From Epiperipatus broadwayi (Eukaryota > Onychophora > Udeonychophora > Euonychophora > Peripatidae): a stretch of 64,000 nt of DNA. This document shows, in pieces, positions 12,000-25,836 of this stretch. Within the stretch, counting starts at the first letter, position 1, and each line of letters opens with the position of its first letter. The notes beneath the pieces are model-generated. The model was given only the letters and a program-made list of their open reading frames with translations, had not been told where the DNA came from and did not search any database. The stretch spans positions 295,971 to 359,970 of the forward strand of contig JAQFVV010012972.1 of assembly GCA_028023455.1 (NCBI GenBank), written 5' to 3'. Both the position numbers and the translations under genes were made by a program.

Positions 12000-13290
12000 A
12001 ATTAAACAGATTTTTCATTTTTCACATATTTTCATAAATGTTGTAGTTTTTTTATAATATCCCAAATAGTCATAAAATGACTAAACAAACATTTTATGGC
12101 TTATATGACTTTAAATCTTACATTGAACAAATATTATTAATGAGGAAAGTTATTTTCTATTAAGACATTTTGTGAACTTTTATGAAAGACATTTATATAT
12201 TCATAAAATAATTTATCATTTTAAATATGTTTAAACATCTTAATAATCACTTATCTTTATCTGACCAACAAAATAATATTTAACAGATAGGACTTCTTAC
12301 TGCTTTTTAAAAATTTCTTCAATTCAAAATGGTTTGACTTTCTTTTAGTAGTTGATAAATTCATAACTTTTCATACAAATAGTGTTACTTTACTAGTACA
12401 ATTATTTGTTAACGAATATTGTTTTGATTAGAAGTGTTACAATCGTTGTGTGAATATGAAGACTTGATTAATTCTATAATCTATGTCTTTAATTTTTCAA
12501 TCATAGATTTTTTACACCAAATATTATTTTTCCATGTGTTAGACCTAAAGAGAACAAAAAAAGTAATATTAATTACATTTTTTTACATAAATAACATGTC
12601 ATAGATGTCAAATAAAGATAGGTTATTAAGAAAGAAAAAATTAATTTTCATTAGAGCATTCTTAAAATAAGAAACTCATTTAAGCTTATTATCATATGAT
12701 GCATTTAATATCTTTATTGACTCAAATGCATCATGATTCCAGTTACTAACACCAAAGAAAATCCAAATACTTGTTTCTTTTATATACATGTGAAGAATTA
12801 TTATTTACCCAAATTATTCTTGCTTTACATAACAGCCAAGAAAAACATAAATAGACTTATGAACTTTACAGACAGAAAATCAATCTAACATTAACTTATA
12901 TAAAAAGAAGTCCATGAATATCCATAGTGACTAATCGACATTTCTCAACTTGAATTCCACATAGGTTTTCATTATTTCCAAGTAAATTTCAGAAAAATAA
13001 AATATTTATTTACATAATATTGAGAGCAGCAGAAAAAATGCAAATGTCATTCCCACTCTATTTTGGGATAACCTTTCAGAAAACAGAGCTACCAAATTTC
13101 ATAAAAAAAAGCATTAAGTACATAAATATATAAACCTTTAAAAAATTTACATACAAAAAACTAAACTCAGTATAAGTTATAACTGCATTTATTTTTCCAA
13201 ACATCACTTTGCTGTACAGTAGAAATTATTCATTGGTTTTAATCAATAAAACTCAAAAACAGGTATGATAAACTTTAAATATACACATAT
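12000..13290. other. AT-rich non-coding stretch
   Basis: Nothing recognisable. A promoter for the minus-strand zinc-finger gene would be expected on this side but no element could be supported. Confidence 0.4.
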
Positions 13291-13295
13291 AGTGT

Positions 13296-13505
13296 ACCGG
13301 TCGGTTTTGTCTGTTCATATAACAAGATCTAGCATCTAGGCAAAAGTACCTCGAGTCCAATCATGTGCAAGATACATAAGTCAGGAACACTCATGAACTC
13401 TGCCCTAATTGCCTATTTTCCAGATCTACCAACTTATGATGAACAATTCTGATCATACTGATCTAATTTATTTCTCACTGCCGGTATCGCAAAGCCATGA
13501 CACAA
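13296..13505. repeat. dispersed repeat copy 1 (AAGTACCTCGAG family)
   Basis: Shares with 36965-37195 the motif AAGTACCTCGAG, a following CATATGCGAGATA-like stretch and CTCTGCCCTAATTGCCTATT, in the same orientation. Its left edge (GTTTTGTCTGTTCA with TCTAGCAT downstream) resembles the end and tail of the foldback family at 18722-18845 and 25613-25836, so it may be a longer relative of that family. Confidence 0.65.
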
Positions 13506-14197
13506 TCTAATTTGAATTTATTCATGTATAGAATATTATTGTTAGCGAGATTCTATCATCTAGTAAATTAAACCTTTTATATAACATCAAATATTATTAC
13601 TATTCAATAAATGAAACAATGACTTTGATATTTAGAAATATAATATTTATTAAGTTAACTTGAGATACATATGTGATTGATTACATTATTTGTGTCAAAA
13701 TACAAATAAAAATGGGTATTGATCTCCCTTAGATGACATTAACCCCTCTTACAATACTATAAAATGAGCGTATTTATTCAAGTTATGCTGCAGTAACAAA
13801 TAATTTATGGCTTTGTTCTGATATGGCTATTTATATGTCAATAATTAATGGATTACTTAGCATACCTAAGATTGTTAATAGTGCTGAATTACAGATATTT
13901 AAAGTTCTTTAAATCCACCATTAATATCACAACAGCACTCAAACCAATACATAAGATCATTGCGTTTGATGGCAATGGTAATTATATTTAATTAATAAAA
14001 TAGTATTCGCATTTGCGAAATAAGAACGTAAGTGGGAAGGTAATTTAGGAAACAGTAATTGTGGCAGAAATAGCATATATGAAAGTATGAATGAAAATAT
14101 AAAAAAATGACCATCCATTTAGCATAATTATAATAATATGATTTAGGAGTGTTGATAGGCTGTAGCGAGAAAGAAATTATGGGAGAGCAGTACGTGC

Positions 14198-14494
14198 ATG
14201 ATGGCAATGAAGAGATCCATTCTAAGATCCAAGAATGTGCTTCAATTTACGGCTAAAGAAGGTGACTCTCTGCAAACGTTGGCAGGGTCGGGTCACAAAA
14301 ATGAAGAATGCGCTTTATTGAATTGCTATAGGCTGGACTTTTGCCAGAGTGAACCCTATGCAATAATATCTAGCGCTGAAGAAGTCCCAAGTGGTTTACA
14401 AACCTTGTCCTTGGAATTGGAAGTAAAAATAAATGTGACTCGGGTTTTCCGATATGCCCGGGAAATGAAGCACAAGTATACAAGTAACACTTGA
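14198..14494 (+). CDS. hypothetical 98-codon open frame
   Basis: A 98-residue frame starts MMAMKRSILRSKNVLQ and ends in TGA at 14492-14494. Base composition is clearly less AT-rich than the neighbouring DNA from about 14150 to 14500, which is the main reason to list it. No signal peptide, membrane segment or known motif is visible. It could be an exon of an unseen gene, a retrocopy, or chance. I do not recognise it. Confidence 0.2.
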   Translation: MMAMKRSILRSKNVLQFTAKEGDSLQTLAGSGHKNEECALLNCYRLDFCQSEPYAIISSAEEVPSGLQTLSLELEVKINVTRVFRYAREMKHKYTSNT

Positions 14495-14499
14495 ATTAA

Positions 14500-15335
14500 T
14501 ATAATTATACAAACTTCAAAACTAAGAACAAAGAATTATTACCTATCTTTATTGATATAGACCCAGTGTACCGGTATGATTTGATTTATTATGTGGATAT
14601 GGGATAAGTAAAATTAAAGCTAATATAATAAATAGCTCATAGAACGAGAGGATTACCCCTCCCCTTTTACTACTATAAATTACACGTAAAGCTTCCCACA
14701 ATGTATAACTAATATAAATCTTTGGTTTTAAGTGCTTTCATAAATACCCTACATATTATTAGATATATATATAAAGTAAGTGGTGGTTAATGATTTCCAG
14801 AAAATAATATTGATTTAATTCATATAAGTATATTTAAAGTTTTTAGAAGTTGGGGCTAATACTTAATTAATAAAAAAAAACATTTCAAAGAAAACAGATT
14901 TTTGCTTAGTTTTTCAAAAATGAACATTGTACAATAATTATCTGATTTTTATATTTTACTTTCCCAGACTCGCAGGCGTCCGCTATAATAAGAATAACAA
15001 ATTTGTTTTTTTTCTTTTATTAAAAACTAGATAAATCACCCTCCGAAAAGTAAGGAAGGGGTTTTAAAAGAGATAGCGTAGGCATTTGCGAAGCTGGGGA
15101 AAATTATCGACATATAATTTAATATATGAAAATATAATAATGAAAATAAAAATATTGCCACATACACATGAAATTAAGAAATAATAATTGTTCAGGAGAG
15201 GTTTAATGTAGGAGAGATTACTGCTAAGTTATATAGAGAGAACAAAGTACATTTGACTAACAAGGTAAGAATTTACAAATTGATTAATTCATAATATTAA
15301 TTTTACAAGGACGGTTTTAAATAAAGCACTTATTA
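14500..15335. other. AT-rich non-coding stretch
   Basis: Nothing recognisable beyond short A runs. Confidence 0.4.
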
Positions 15336-15339
15336 TATA

Positions 15340-15475
15340 TAGCGCGATGTTTATAAACTGTAATATTTAAACAGCATTAAACTGTTGCACATGCGCTTTG
15401 CAGGTTTTAACTATAAATGAATGAATATCTGCAAACCTCATGTGCAACAGCTTAATGCTGTTTAAGTATTAAAGG
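15340..15475. repeat. foldback copy of the TATAGCGCGATGTTT repeat
   Basis: Arms 15362-15402 and 15430-15470 (41 bp, coordinate sum 30832) pair. The left side carries a one-sided extension, TATAGCGCGATGTTTATAAA. The same extension plus left arm occurs without the second arm at 40370-40450. No clear target duplication was found. Confidence 0.7.
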
Positions 15476-15479
15476 AAGG

Positions 15480-18400
15480 CTTTACAAAGTGTTTAAAGAA
15501 ACAGATAGGTGAGATTTGAGATTATTCAATGTAAATTGAAGTCTAGCAGCACTTGAAATTATTACCTCTGTACAAACTTGGCTGTTCTTTTGGTGATGTT
15601 CAGATTTCCCTCAGAGAACTAGATCTAGTTTAACGAGCATAGTTATTCAGGCAGGTAGTAAGTTCATTATTCAACAAACAGGCATATAGTTATAGTTTAC
15701 GATTATCAGGATATTAGACGCAGATTTCAGGGAGGGCCATCTCGAACGGCGAGAAAGGTGAAGTGGGTTTACTCATGACACATTGACATTAAATGAACGT
15801 GGATTTATTTGGCAACTCTTTCATTGACTTTTTTTTTAGTTCTTTTCTGTGGTCAAAATTAGCCCATTTTATACTATACCGCGGTATTTGTGGAATGCTT
15901 TCTTGATTGGCCACTGCTAATCATTCTCTAATCTAATTTTAGCTTGATCCATTGTGCTGGAAGATGCCATTGTTAGATAATATGTATTCAAACCGAAATT
16001 AATTTGATAAAAAATGTTTATGACAAAAGTAAATCAATTAGTTTAGATTCTAATTTTGATTTTAGCAAAACTTTTAATTAAAGTTATTTTAAAAGATTAA
16101 ACAAGATTAAGTTTCTCCCTTTAATTATTTTTGACTAATTACAATTGCATCTTCCATATTGGATTTAAAAAGAAAAGTATAGTTTAATAGCAAAAATAAT
16201 TTAAAAGACAAAATTTTATACAATGACATATAACAAACTTTTTCTAGTAAATATGTGCTCAGTAGGTTTGTCTCTATCTATATACATCTGAGCTGCAATT
16301 ACTAAATAATTACTATAACTTTAATAAATAAAAAATACAGAAAATATATTTTGATATTATAAGTTTGTTACAATTAATCCTCTGTTACCTATTGCTTATA
16401 TGTATTCCCCTTTTAAATACTATATTTATTATTTTTCTTTTTTTTGTGTGTGTGTGTTTAAATTCAGATATCTATGCATATATCTTCATTAAGAAATATT
16501 TTAGTTAATGATAATCAAGAAAAGAGACAAAAATGTGTTAGTGAGCGGAATATATACGCAAGAATAGGGTTTGAATTTGGCTTGGTAGCGGAAGATTTAA
16601 GATGGGCTGTGAAGCACAATCTGAATCTCAGATCCGCTTATTCAAGCTCTAGTTTTACATAAGTGAAAAGATGATATTCTATGAATTATATACACAGTAT
16701 ACTGAATTATGCAAATTTAATATGCACAATTATTAGCTTTAATTTGAATATTGAATCAAATTCATTAAATAAGATATTCAATCTCCATTTTTGTATAATT
16801 GATATTAACTAAATAAATATGAATCTGGCTGAAATATTTTTATTTGGCCATTTTGCAAATAACGGTGATCAGCTTATTAATAAGAAAAGTTTAAGAAATG
16901 GACTCAGGCTGAAAGAAAAGAATGATTAATATTTAAAGCAATATGCTGTTTTTTTTCTAAATGTGTAAATAATTATAACATGGGCAATATATACAATTAT
17001 ATAACTATTTTAATGGTATGAAAAAAATGTTTTTTTAGATCAGAATAACATATATAGATACAACTAAATTACTACATGCTGTACCTTAAAGGAATATTTG
17101 GTAAAAGGTGAAATATCTTGTAAACAGGATAAAATTTATTATAGCTTCTGTAATGTTATACACAAATTAACAATATTTTTAATTTATTATTTCTGGAGAA
17201 CAATATATAGTGAAATTTGTCTGGGCAATCTATAGTCATTTTGTGACCCCAGAGAGTTTGAGACTCTTTAATTAATGAACATATATTTCAAACAAAGACC
17301 TCAAAAACTCATTAAATAAATAATTTTATGTTTATATTGCTTCAATAAATCAAGTAATGATAGCCATTACAATAATGAAGCAATCCTTGCCTATTTCTGC
17401 ATTTTCCCATCACTTCTCTCTTTGTCTTAACTTTTTCCACCTTAAAACAGAATTATCCTTAATAATATCTTATCCACATTAATGTTTTTAAGATTTATCC
17501 TCACAATTTCTTAATCTTACCAGTTTACTTATTTAAAACAACACAGTCCAAAATAATATATTTAACATGTTCTATTTTGTGTTTATATGCTCTACATTTT
17601 TCATCTTTCACCTCACATTATGTATTAAAATGTTAGTTAATTATCAAACAGTGTACAGTTTTTATAAACAAAAAATATCATTCAGGAAAAACTTATCAAA
17701 AATAATAAATGAAAGTATAAATAACTGATGGAAAATCTTTAATTAATTGCAATCTTGATTATTACTGTTCAACAAGTATTAGATTTATGTTTTACTAATA
17801 TAATTTTTGTTCCTAAAAAAATCAGTTAATAAAACGTCTGTACATACTTATTTATTAATAACCATCTGACAACATATAATTTTTGTTTGGGTATATCACA
17901 TGTTTTAAAAAATAGGATGATGAATATTTGTCACAAAAAAAGCTAAAAAAAACAACAACAAAAAAATCCTATGAATATCCTTCAGAAATAAAGAATTTAA
18001 AGAGTTAAATGATGTTTAGTATTGAAAGATCGTTCTCAGTGATAATTATGGAATGGGTTATATTTTATAATATAAATTCCATGATAATTGCAATGAATAA
18101 ATTCTGTAATGACTAACTTCTTGAAACATCAGTTAGTTTCTTATAGAAGATCCTATTGCACATACCTGAAAATAAATATTTATTTTTAGTATAACGTTTC
18201 ATCTATAAAAGAAAAATTTCAATTCTTATCCCAATCAAAACTCAGTGAAATATAAGACTACAGTGATGAGAACAAATAATTCAATATGTGGAGCAATAAC
18301 ATGATAATGCCAAAAAATAATACTAGTAAAAAAACAATACTTATATAAGAATTAGATTACAAAAATATAATTATCAACATTTACAGCGATTTACAAAACA

Positions 18401-18705
18401 AACATTAATGTTCTCAAAATCGGTCAACAATCCTTTATCAATATTACAAACAGAACACATAAAAGTTTAAGGCAAACATTTTATCATTTCTGATATTATG
18501 AAACATCATAATAAATAATTGAAGCAATACTCTATCACAACTTTATATCTAAATAAAATCCCATAATAATTAATAAGATATATATTAATATTGTTTATCA
18601 ACATGTTAATCCAAACAAAAATTAATGAAAATAAAATAATTTGCAAAATGTAAGATATTTCATATTACTTAGATGTATAGGTTATATTTGAACACAAGTA
18701 TACTT
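15480..18705. other. AT-rich non-coding stretch
   Basis: No gene supported. A weak open frame at 16474-16662 follows a pyrimidine/GT-rich tract ending in CAG, which is insufficient to call an exon. Confidence 0.4.
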
Positions 18706-18721
18706 TAAATAATTTGGGATT

Positions 18722-18845
18722 AAAACAAGCAAAACTGACTATACATTTTGCCACACACACTCTACCTTGCTGTGTGTGGCAATACGTATAGTGAGTTTTG
18801 CCTGTTCAAATAAGTTATAAGCAAGCAAAAGAAATGGTGATCATG
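18722..18845. mobile_element. foldback element, GCAAAACT family, with tail
   Basis: The hairpin, about 18722-18809, pairs CAAAACTGACTATAC with GTATAGTGAGTTTTG and includes CCACACACA against TGTGTGTGG. It is followed by a one-sided tail (about 18810-18845) ending GGTGATCATG. This tail resembles the tail of 25613-25836. Imperfect flanking repeats TAATTTGGGATT and TAATTTGAAATT (10 of 12) lie at 18710-18721 and 18846-18857. Confidence 0.65.
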
Positions 18846-18869
18846 TAATTTGAAATTAATTGTACTTAT

Positions 18870-19640
18870 AGGAGATTTGAACACAGAATTTCAACCTTTC
18901 TTCATCTCTTATACAACTGGTACACATGACAACACATGTGAAAAAGATAAATAATCTCCAATATATGTATTTTGTGCTGAACCAGCACTTATCAGTTGGT
19001 TGAGATCATCTCTCACACATATTAAATCAGTGCTCAATTATTATTTAGATAACATTTCTTCAAACTTTAATTGACAGGCTTCAATCTACTCCAACTCATC
19101 AGCCATTCATACCATTAAAATCTAATGGTGGTACACCCAATTTCCTTGTTGATGCAAATATTATTGTCATGCCCATGTTGATGTTAAGTCACTCTGATCC
19201 TTCATCTATAAAATATTTAAATACACAAAACAGGGATGGACATAGTAGAGCCTGAATTGTAATATTTAAATACAAATATACTTTATATACTTTGAGATTA
19301 ATTAGAATTATAGAGAATTTGAATAGTCTTTAAAACTTCCATCAGCTATCCATTCTATTTCATACAACCAATATACTGATCACACACACTTGAAAATGAT
19401 AAATGATCTTGAATATATGTATTTCGTGCTGCATTAGTTGGTTCAGATCATCATTTCCCATAAATATGTATATTTGAAATCATTTATGTTTTTCACATGT
19501 GTGGTCATATGTATTAGTTGTGAGATAGAATGGATTGCTGAAAAAGCTTGTAAGTCTGTGTTCAAATTCTATATAATTACTGAAGCAATCACTCTATAAT
19601 CAGGGTGAGCTTCATGTTTTCCTACCTAAAAAACTAACAT
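18870..19640. repeat. left arm segment 1 of the long inverted duplication; contains B-box-like units
   Basis: From about 18958 to 19590 this matches 61780-62405 in reverse orientation, for example TTTTGTGCTGAACCAGCACTTATCAG against the complement near 62360-62400. It contains two inverted copies of a repeated unit. These have the motif GATTTGAACACAG on the minus-reading side (18872) and GTCTGTGTTCAAATTC on the plus side (about 19555), close to a tRNA B box. Confidence 0.65.
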
Positions 19641-19692
19641 CTACAAGGGTTCAAACCCAGCAATATTTAAAATACTAACAGTGCCATCATAT

Positions 19693-19720
19693 ATATGTAT
19701 TTATTTATTTATTTATTACA
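19693..19720. repeat. TTTA-rich microsatellite
   Basis: Short run of TTTA tetranucleotides. Confidence 0.7.
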
Positions 19721-20374
19721 AACTATTATAATAAATATTTTATAATTCTGATTTTGATATTTTAATACTTTTGAATATTTTAAGCTCGTGTTTTTTGTTT
19801 TGTTTAAAACCAAACAAAATTTAAATAATCACATAAACTTTGTTATTTGTAAAAATTTATGTGCTTTTAATTTCAGTTTTGTAAATTTAAAAGAAAGAAG
19901 ATATAACCAAGATGGCAGGTTCAAATCAACCGATTGTAAAGTTTTCTTCACTGATTAAATATATTAAATGCTTGATTTTCATTAATCAAAAGATTATCTT
20001 ATCATAGTTTTACTTTTATAATTTAAAGACTCTAATTAAAAGTTTTGCTAATGAAAGTGATTTGAACCTTATCTTCTTATATCTTACTTTTAATTAAAAT
20101 GGACTGTAATTTGCTCAGGAATTTAGTAATTGTCTCATCTGCCTTTGGGCAAATGAACCAAAGCATTCCTGTAATAGCTTGGATGGTATAAATAGAATAG
20201 ATGAGAGATAAGGGATCCTACAGTCTTAGTCTGAGCTTTTAATTAGAATCTTAGTCTGACAGTCATTCAGTATTTGCTTTTACTTTCTTTTGCTCTTAGT
20301 TTTTAGAATATCTACTGAGTAGGTAACCAACCTTCTTTCCCTGGGCCTCTCGGGGCTGCCTCTAGTATGCTGCT

Positions 20375-20518
20375 ATGAAACTCCGACCATGGAAGAAGGC
20401 TGCTACCGATGAAAAAGCAGTAATGACTGAGACCACTAAGCTGATTCCTGCAACTGAAGTTCAGAGAAGGAACCAGTTAACCATTCACCCCAAGTATGCC
20501 AAAGTAACAGTCCAATAG
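20375..20518 (+). other. short open frame of 47 codons in a GC-richer segment
   Basis: The frame begins MKLRPWKKAATDEK and ends in TAG at 20516-20518. It lies in a segment (20180-20520) visibly less AT-rich than its surroundings, preceded by CTGGGCCTCTCGGGG. No family is recognised. It may be part of an unrecognised transposon; a coding role is not supported beyond composition. Confidence 0.12.
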
Positions 20519-22344
20519 CTATTTAAAGTTGTCTATGCTCGCTTGCAAATACTGTTTTCTTTTATAATTAAATATCTCTACCTGTAAACATCTCTCTAGA
20601 ATCCTATCAAACATATATATGTAAATGCTTATATCTATTTAAGTTTAAATCTTACATTTTATTAATTGCGGAAAATTTTATTATTATAATTATTTGCTTT
20701 TTATTTTATATGTAATTTATATGCCAAATCAATCCAACTCCGGGAGCCACTAATTTAGATTAGTCTTTTATCCCCCCCACCCCCAGTGCTTCAAGGATAT
20801 GCTAATTACTTTAAATTATTTGTTTTAAAGCCATTGCTTGCTGGGTTGGGAAATAGTTAAATAATATTTCTGTTTATAGGCAGATTATTATTATAATACT
20901 GCTATGAGTATATTTTTATTGATTATAAATTTAATGTTATTTAAGAACACTATTGCTTAAATTCTAGTTAAGATATTTTACATAATGATGACTATTATTT
21001 TTTTAATGTAATAATCATTTATATGTAGCACTTTTAGCATTATAGTATTAAATAATGCTTATTGATTCCAAATGCATGTGGGACCCGTTTAATGAAGGGA
21101 AATGTAATCGTATGTCATTAAGACATTCATCTAGTTTTACATTTCAGTTATTTAATTTGGTTTAGTATACAAGTCATGCCGTTGCGCCCGATTAAAGCTT
21201 TATATTTAGGCCATTAGTTATTTTGATGTCATTAAAGGATGCAATATAGTTTCACAGCGTTGCCAGCATAGGTCAGCCATCGTCGTTATTTGCTAACTTG
21301 AGGATGATCGGGAACTCCGAATGCTCTATCTTCACTTATATATGTTTTAGCTGGCATTGGAAATGCCATAGGACACCTTCAGAACTATGGGGATGATTGC
21401 ATCTCCCTACCTTTCTTTTTTCCCTGGTACAGCCCACCAGAAGAACGGGCTTACCATTTTTATTTTTTCCCATTTAAATGAAGCGTCTCTCAGCCAAAAT
21501 AGACCGCTGCCTCATGCTTGCACCGTCATTCATTATAATATTATAGAAACACACCTAAAACTAATCTGTAAGTCATAACGCTGTGATATAACTAAACCAT
21601 TTTTATTTATTAATGTATTTATAGTTAGAATGTCATGAAAAGCTTGCATTAAGCTATTTCCCTTTGATGAGCGACTCCCATGTGCATAAATGAATTTTCC
21701 TTATTATATTTTAATTCAAGAATTAAAAATATGTTTGTTATATTGACATTTGGATGCACCGATGTTTGTTTGATAACTTTATTGTTCAATAATTAATAAA
21801 TATAATGGATGTCAGAGACCAATTTACCTGACATCGCAGTTATATAAATGTAGTTTTCTTGTGTGGTTGAAGTGGCATCGATCACAGTTTATTAAATGCA
21901 TTATGTTAATTTATTCAAACACTAAAGTGTCTCTCTTGTGAATTCTTTTGTCTAGGTCATTATTTAATCAAAATAGCGTTTCTCTTTTTAAACCCATTAT
22001 TTAACTTTTACTTGTTAAACATTGGCATATAAATAAACCACACTATATATGTATAAGCGTGACATCCCATAATAACTACAAATGGAAGCATAATAAACTA
22101 TTCTAGCATGAACTATACAAATAATTTACATTTAGAACAAATTGTTTTTTTTATAATATTAAATTAAAGTATCTTTTAATCCTATCCAGAGTTTGAATCT
22201 TTATTTTAATTAGTTTTTAAATATAAAAAGGCTTTATATAATTATGTACTATTCTAGCTCTCTTATCTTATTTGGGTATTCATCCTTGACAACCCTAGTT
22301 CCAGTCTCATGTCTCTGTACTGCTGTGTGATGTCCGGTACATTA

Positions 22345-23640
22345 CAAACTGATCTCAAAGTATATAAAGCAAACTTGTATTAAAATATTAGGTTCAGCCT
22401 GTATCCTGTCCATTCCTCTTTTGTGTATTTAAATGGATAAGACTTATAAATGAGGAGACAGTTATTTTATGTCAACATGGACAGTCCAATATGTGCATCA
22501 AGAAGAGATATGGGATTTCTATCAGATTTTCAATAGTATGGATGGCTGAAGAGTTGGTGTAGATTGAAGCCTGTCCATTAAAATTTGAAGAAATGCTATC
22601 TTATTATAAACAAAGCACTGATTATGTATATATGTAGGAGATGATGATCTGGACTAATTGATGAGTGCTAGTTCAGCATGAATTACATATACTGGAGATC
22701 ACTTTTCTTTTTGATATGTGTGTGGTAATGTGTGTTGGTTGTATGAGATATCATGGATAGCTGAAGTGAGCTTGAAAGTCTGTATTCAAATCCCTATAAT
22801 TATATTTAGAATATTTATAAATATTAAAAAAATCATGCCAGCAGGTTTTATATATTGTTGCCTTTCTTTTTCCTTCTAAATAAATCAAATACTATACATT
22901 ATAACTCTCATGTCTGTATCCAAAAATAAAAAAAACTAACTAGGAACCTGATTAATGGAATAGATTAAAATTTTCTCTAAGATTAGACGTTAAATCAAAT
23001 ATGTAAACAATAAGGAGTTTCTGTTAATTGAACATAATCCTTGATACCGCTTTGAAGCAATTTAATTCACAGGAATAGATTAAATTTTTTTGTATGTTTA
23101 AGATATTAATTCAAATATATAAGCAGCAAGAAGTTTCTGTTAATTGGAAATATAACCAAATTTATCACTTCCTTTATTTTGCTGTAATATCTTATACATA
23201 TCTTACATAAATGCAATTTATCCACTCTTTTTTAAACACTTTTAGCAAAAACTTTTATTGAACACATATGCATTTACAATCTTATGTTTTGACTTGTCCT
23301 ACAGTCTTCTTCAGAGTTGTGATATAATGAACAAAATAAAATGCATAACTATATAAATACATCCGTAAACATTGTAAACAATAAATAATAGACTAATAAA
23401 AAAACAACATAAAATATAACAAAACATACTAAAACTGAAATAAATATAATCAAACCCAAATTAAATACTCCAGTTAATATACAATATAAATACAAAATAT
23501 AAATTAAATGTGTATTCTTGAATCTATATATAAATATTCATGAACAACTATTAATTTAAATTTATTTTTCATTTTAGTTTCCTAATTACTTCTATTCCTT
23601 ATAAACTTAAACTTGTTTTATTAGCTCTATCTTAATAATT
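22345..23640. repeat. left arm segment 2 of the long inverted duplication
   Basis: Matches 60545-61765 in reverse complement over about 1.2 kb. Anchors include AGTATATAAAGCAAACTTGTA against 61735-61760, AGAAATGCAATTTATCCACT-type and GCAAAAACTTTTATTGAACA sequence against 60880-60910, and ATATTCATGAACAACTATTAA against 60600-60620. It carries one B-box-like unit at about 22610-22805. No coding sequence. Confidence 0.8.
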
Positions 23641-25600
23641 TTCTTTTCATATAATTCACAGTTCAACCTTAATCATTTATTAATATTCTCTTTAATTATT
23701 AAATCATATATCTACTATTTTCTTATTCATTCTTCTGTTATTAATAATATTTCATATTTATCTTGTTTTAAATATCTAAAAAGTATACATATTTTAATCT
23801 TTTAACTTACCAACTTTTACTTTATTTTAAAAAGGAAAAAATATATTTTTTAAAAATTATCTTACACCCTAGCTCTATTATATTTTAATTAAACTATATA
23901 TATAATCAGTACAAGCTTTATATATATATATTCTACCAGTATACATTACACACACATACATATAATCAATATATGTATACATTATATTATATTGATGAAA
24001 ATAAATATGTAACATAGTGAATTAGTATTATTCATTTTTTAGAATGAAAAACCATTATTGAAATAATAATTCATTAAGAAAGACAATTGACATGGTGATA
24101 ACCTCTAGGTTCAAATGCAATTTATCAATGAATTAAAGAAAATGAAATTAACTCAATGATTTAATATAGAATTGTAATATCACAATATATAATATGATAT
24201 GCTTTAGCAAGCTCATTCAACTATAAAGAGGAAATATTAAATATTTTTTTAAAAGATTGAAGATTCTATCTTTTCAGCAATATTGTCACAAAGACTTATA
24301 TTTTGTTCAATTTAAAGAACAGTGTATAACAAAATCTATATTTTTGAACGATTTAATAAGAAAACTTATTAGAAGAAATTTCTAATATTTCTTTAAAAAA
24401 AAAGCAATTTCTAAATTATTTAATTTGAATAATTTTTGTATTCTATAAAGATTGTTCTAGTTGGAGTTTTTAATATAAAGATCGTTTTTTTACAAAAAAA
24501 AAACATTTTACACAAACTTCAAGTAAATTAAATTAATGAACTTTACATTATAAAAAAAATTAAAAGTGAATAGAATACCAATTTTATTGTAGGATATATA
24601 AAATGTGCTTGTTAATCAAATATATATATGTGAATAACAACTTTGGCTGAATTTCTTTAAAATTATATATAAGCTATATCTTCAAAATAGAATTATAATT
24701 GTTAATAAAAGAACTGTGTATAAAAGAAAATGCTATCTATATGCAAGGAGGAAACTAAACATCAACTTGATATCTCATATTATCTTCTTCAATACATGAA
24801 AACTAAGGAATTAAGAACTTTATCTTCAAAGGATTTTAATTCACGAATTCCAAGAACATCTAGGACTATTACATTAACTTTTATAAATATCTTTTTTTTT
24901 TAAATTACAATTGGTGAGCTTTAATTTCATTTCTTTTATCATTAAATTCATTTCATTAAAAAAATGAATAAGAAGAGAAGATTAACAATTAAAATTTTTT
25001 TTTTTTATATTTAATAAATATTTAAACACGGAAAAGGCATATAAATATATTAAAGGGATAGTGTGAATTTAGAGTAAGAAAATAAATTATTCTTCAATTT
25101 ACATATTTTTTTATGACATGGCATTACTTTGTACTAATTCAAATTTTTTAATAACCATTGGGTATTAGAGTTTGGTATGAAATATATTTATATATATTTT
25201 TTGTATTAATGATCATAAATTACATATAATCATTTTAACGGATGAAAACATTACATACAAATAATTAGATTACTATTTGTATCATTTAATTATTATACAA
25301 TAGTTTCAATATAGTAATCTTAATATTTAAATATATATATCTTATATAAGTTATAAAATCTTTATTTACAATTTTTTTTCAACTATTAAATCATGTAGTA
25401 TTATAAATTAAAAAATATATCTACAATGGGTAAATAAAATATATTTATATTAAAAATATAAGATAGTAGATATATAAATAATTCTTATATATTATAACGT
25501 TTTAATTATTTATTTGTTAAATAAAATAATTGTTATGTTTTATATTAAATTAAATGAGGTCTTTAATTTATTTTATTTTATAAGATCAAACATTTAATAT
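23641..25600. other. very AT-rich non-coding stretch
   Basis: Low-complexity A/T sequence, absent from the matching inverted arm near 60485-60545. Nothing else seen. Confidence 0.45.
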
Positions 25601-25612
25601 ATAATCTTTATT

Positions 25613-25836
25613 AAAACAGGAAAAACTCTCCATACAGTAGTGCCAATCAGTGCCAACCAAAGTAATCAATGGATGCCAGAAGGCTTGTGCATAAAATCCC
25701 TGTCTAATGCCTACTCATCCAATATAGGCTTTCTGGCATCCACTGATTACTCTGGTTGGCACTGAATGGCACTACTGTATGGAGTTTTGCCTGTTTTAAT
25801 AGCAGTAATATTCTAGCATAAGAAAGTGATCATGTG
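25613..25836. mobile_element. foldback element, GCAAAACT family, with tail and 12-bp target duplication
   Basis: The hairpin, about 25613-25798, pairs CCATACAGTAGTGCCA with TGGCACTACTGTATGG and continues through TTGGCACTGA and a GGATGCCAGAAGGC/GGCTTTCTGGCATCC segment. A one-sided tail (25799-25836) follows, containing TCTAGCATAAG and GTGATCATGTG. The direct repeat ATAATCTTTATT is exact at 25601-25612 and 25837-25848. A linear relative with one arm plus the tail lies at 33097-33202. Confidence 0.8.

Larger units (their letters stand above)
19586..22344. other. 2.8-kb block absent from the matching inverted arm
   Basis: Sequence on both sides of this block is joined directly at about 61741-61790 in the inverted copy, so this block was either inserted here or lost there. 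It contains two segments of more balanced composition (about 20180-20520 and 21180-21560). Terminal repeats or a target duplication were not found. Confidence 0.45.

Noticed and set aside
11672-12057. Plus-strand frames of 121 and 78 codons
   Set aside because: They are antisense of decayed zinc-finger repeats, with hydrophobic AT-driven residues only.
16474-16662. 62-codon frame after a pyrimidine/GT tract ending CAG
   Set aside because: It looks like a possible exon but has no donor, no motif and no composition change strong enough.
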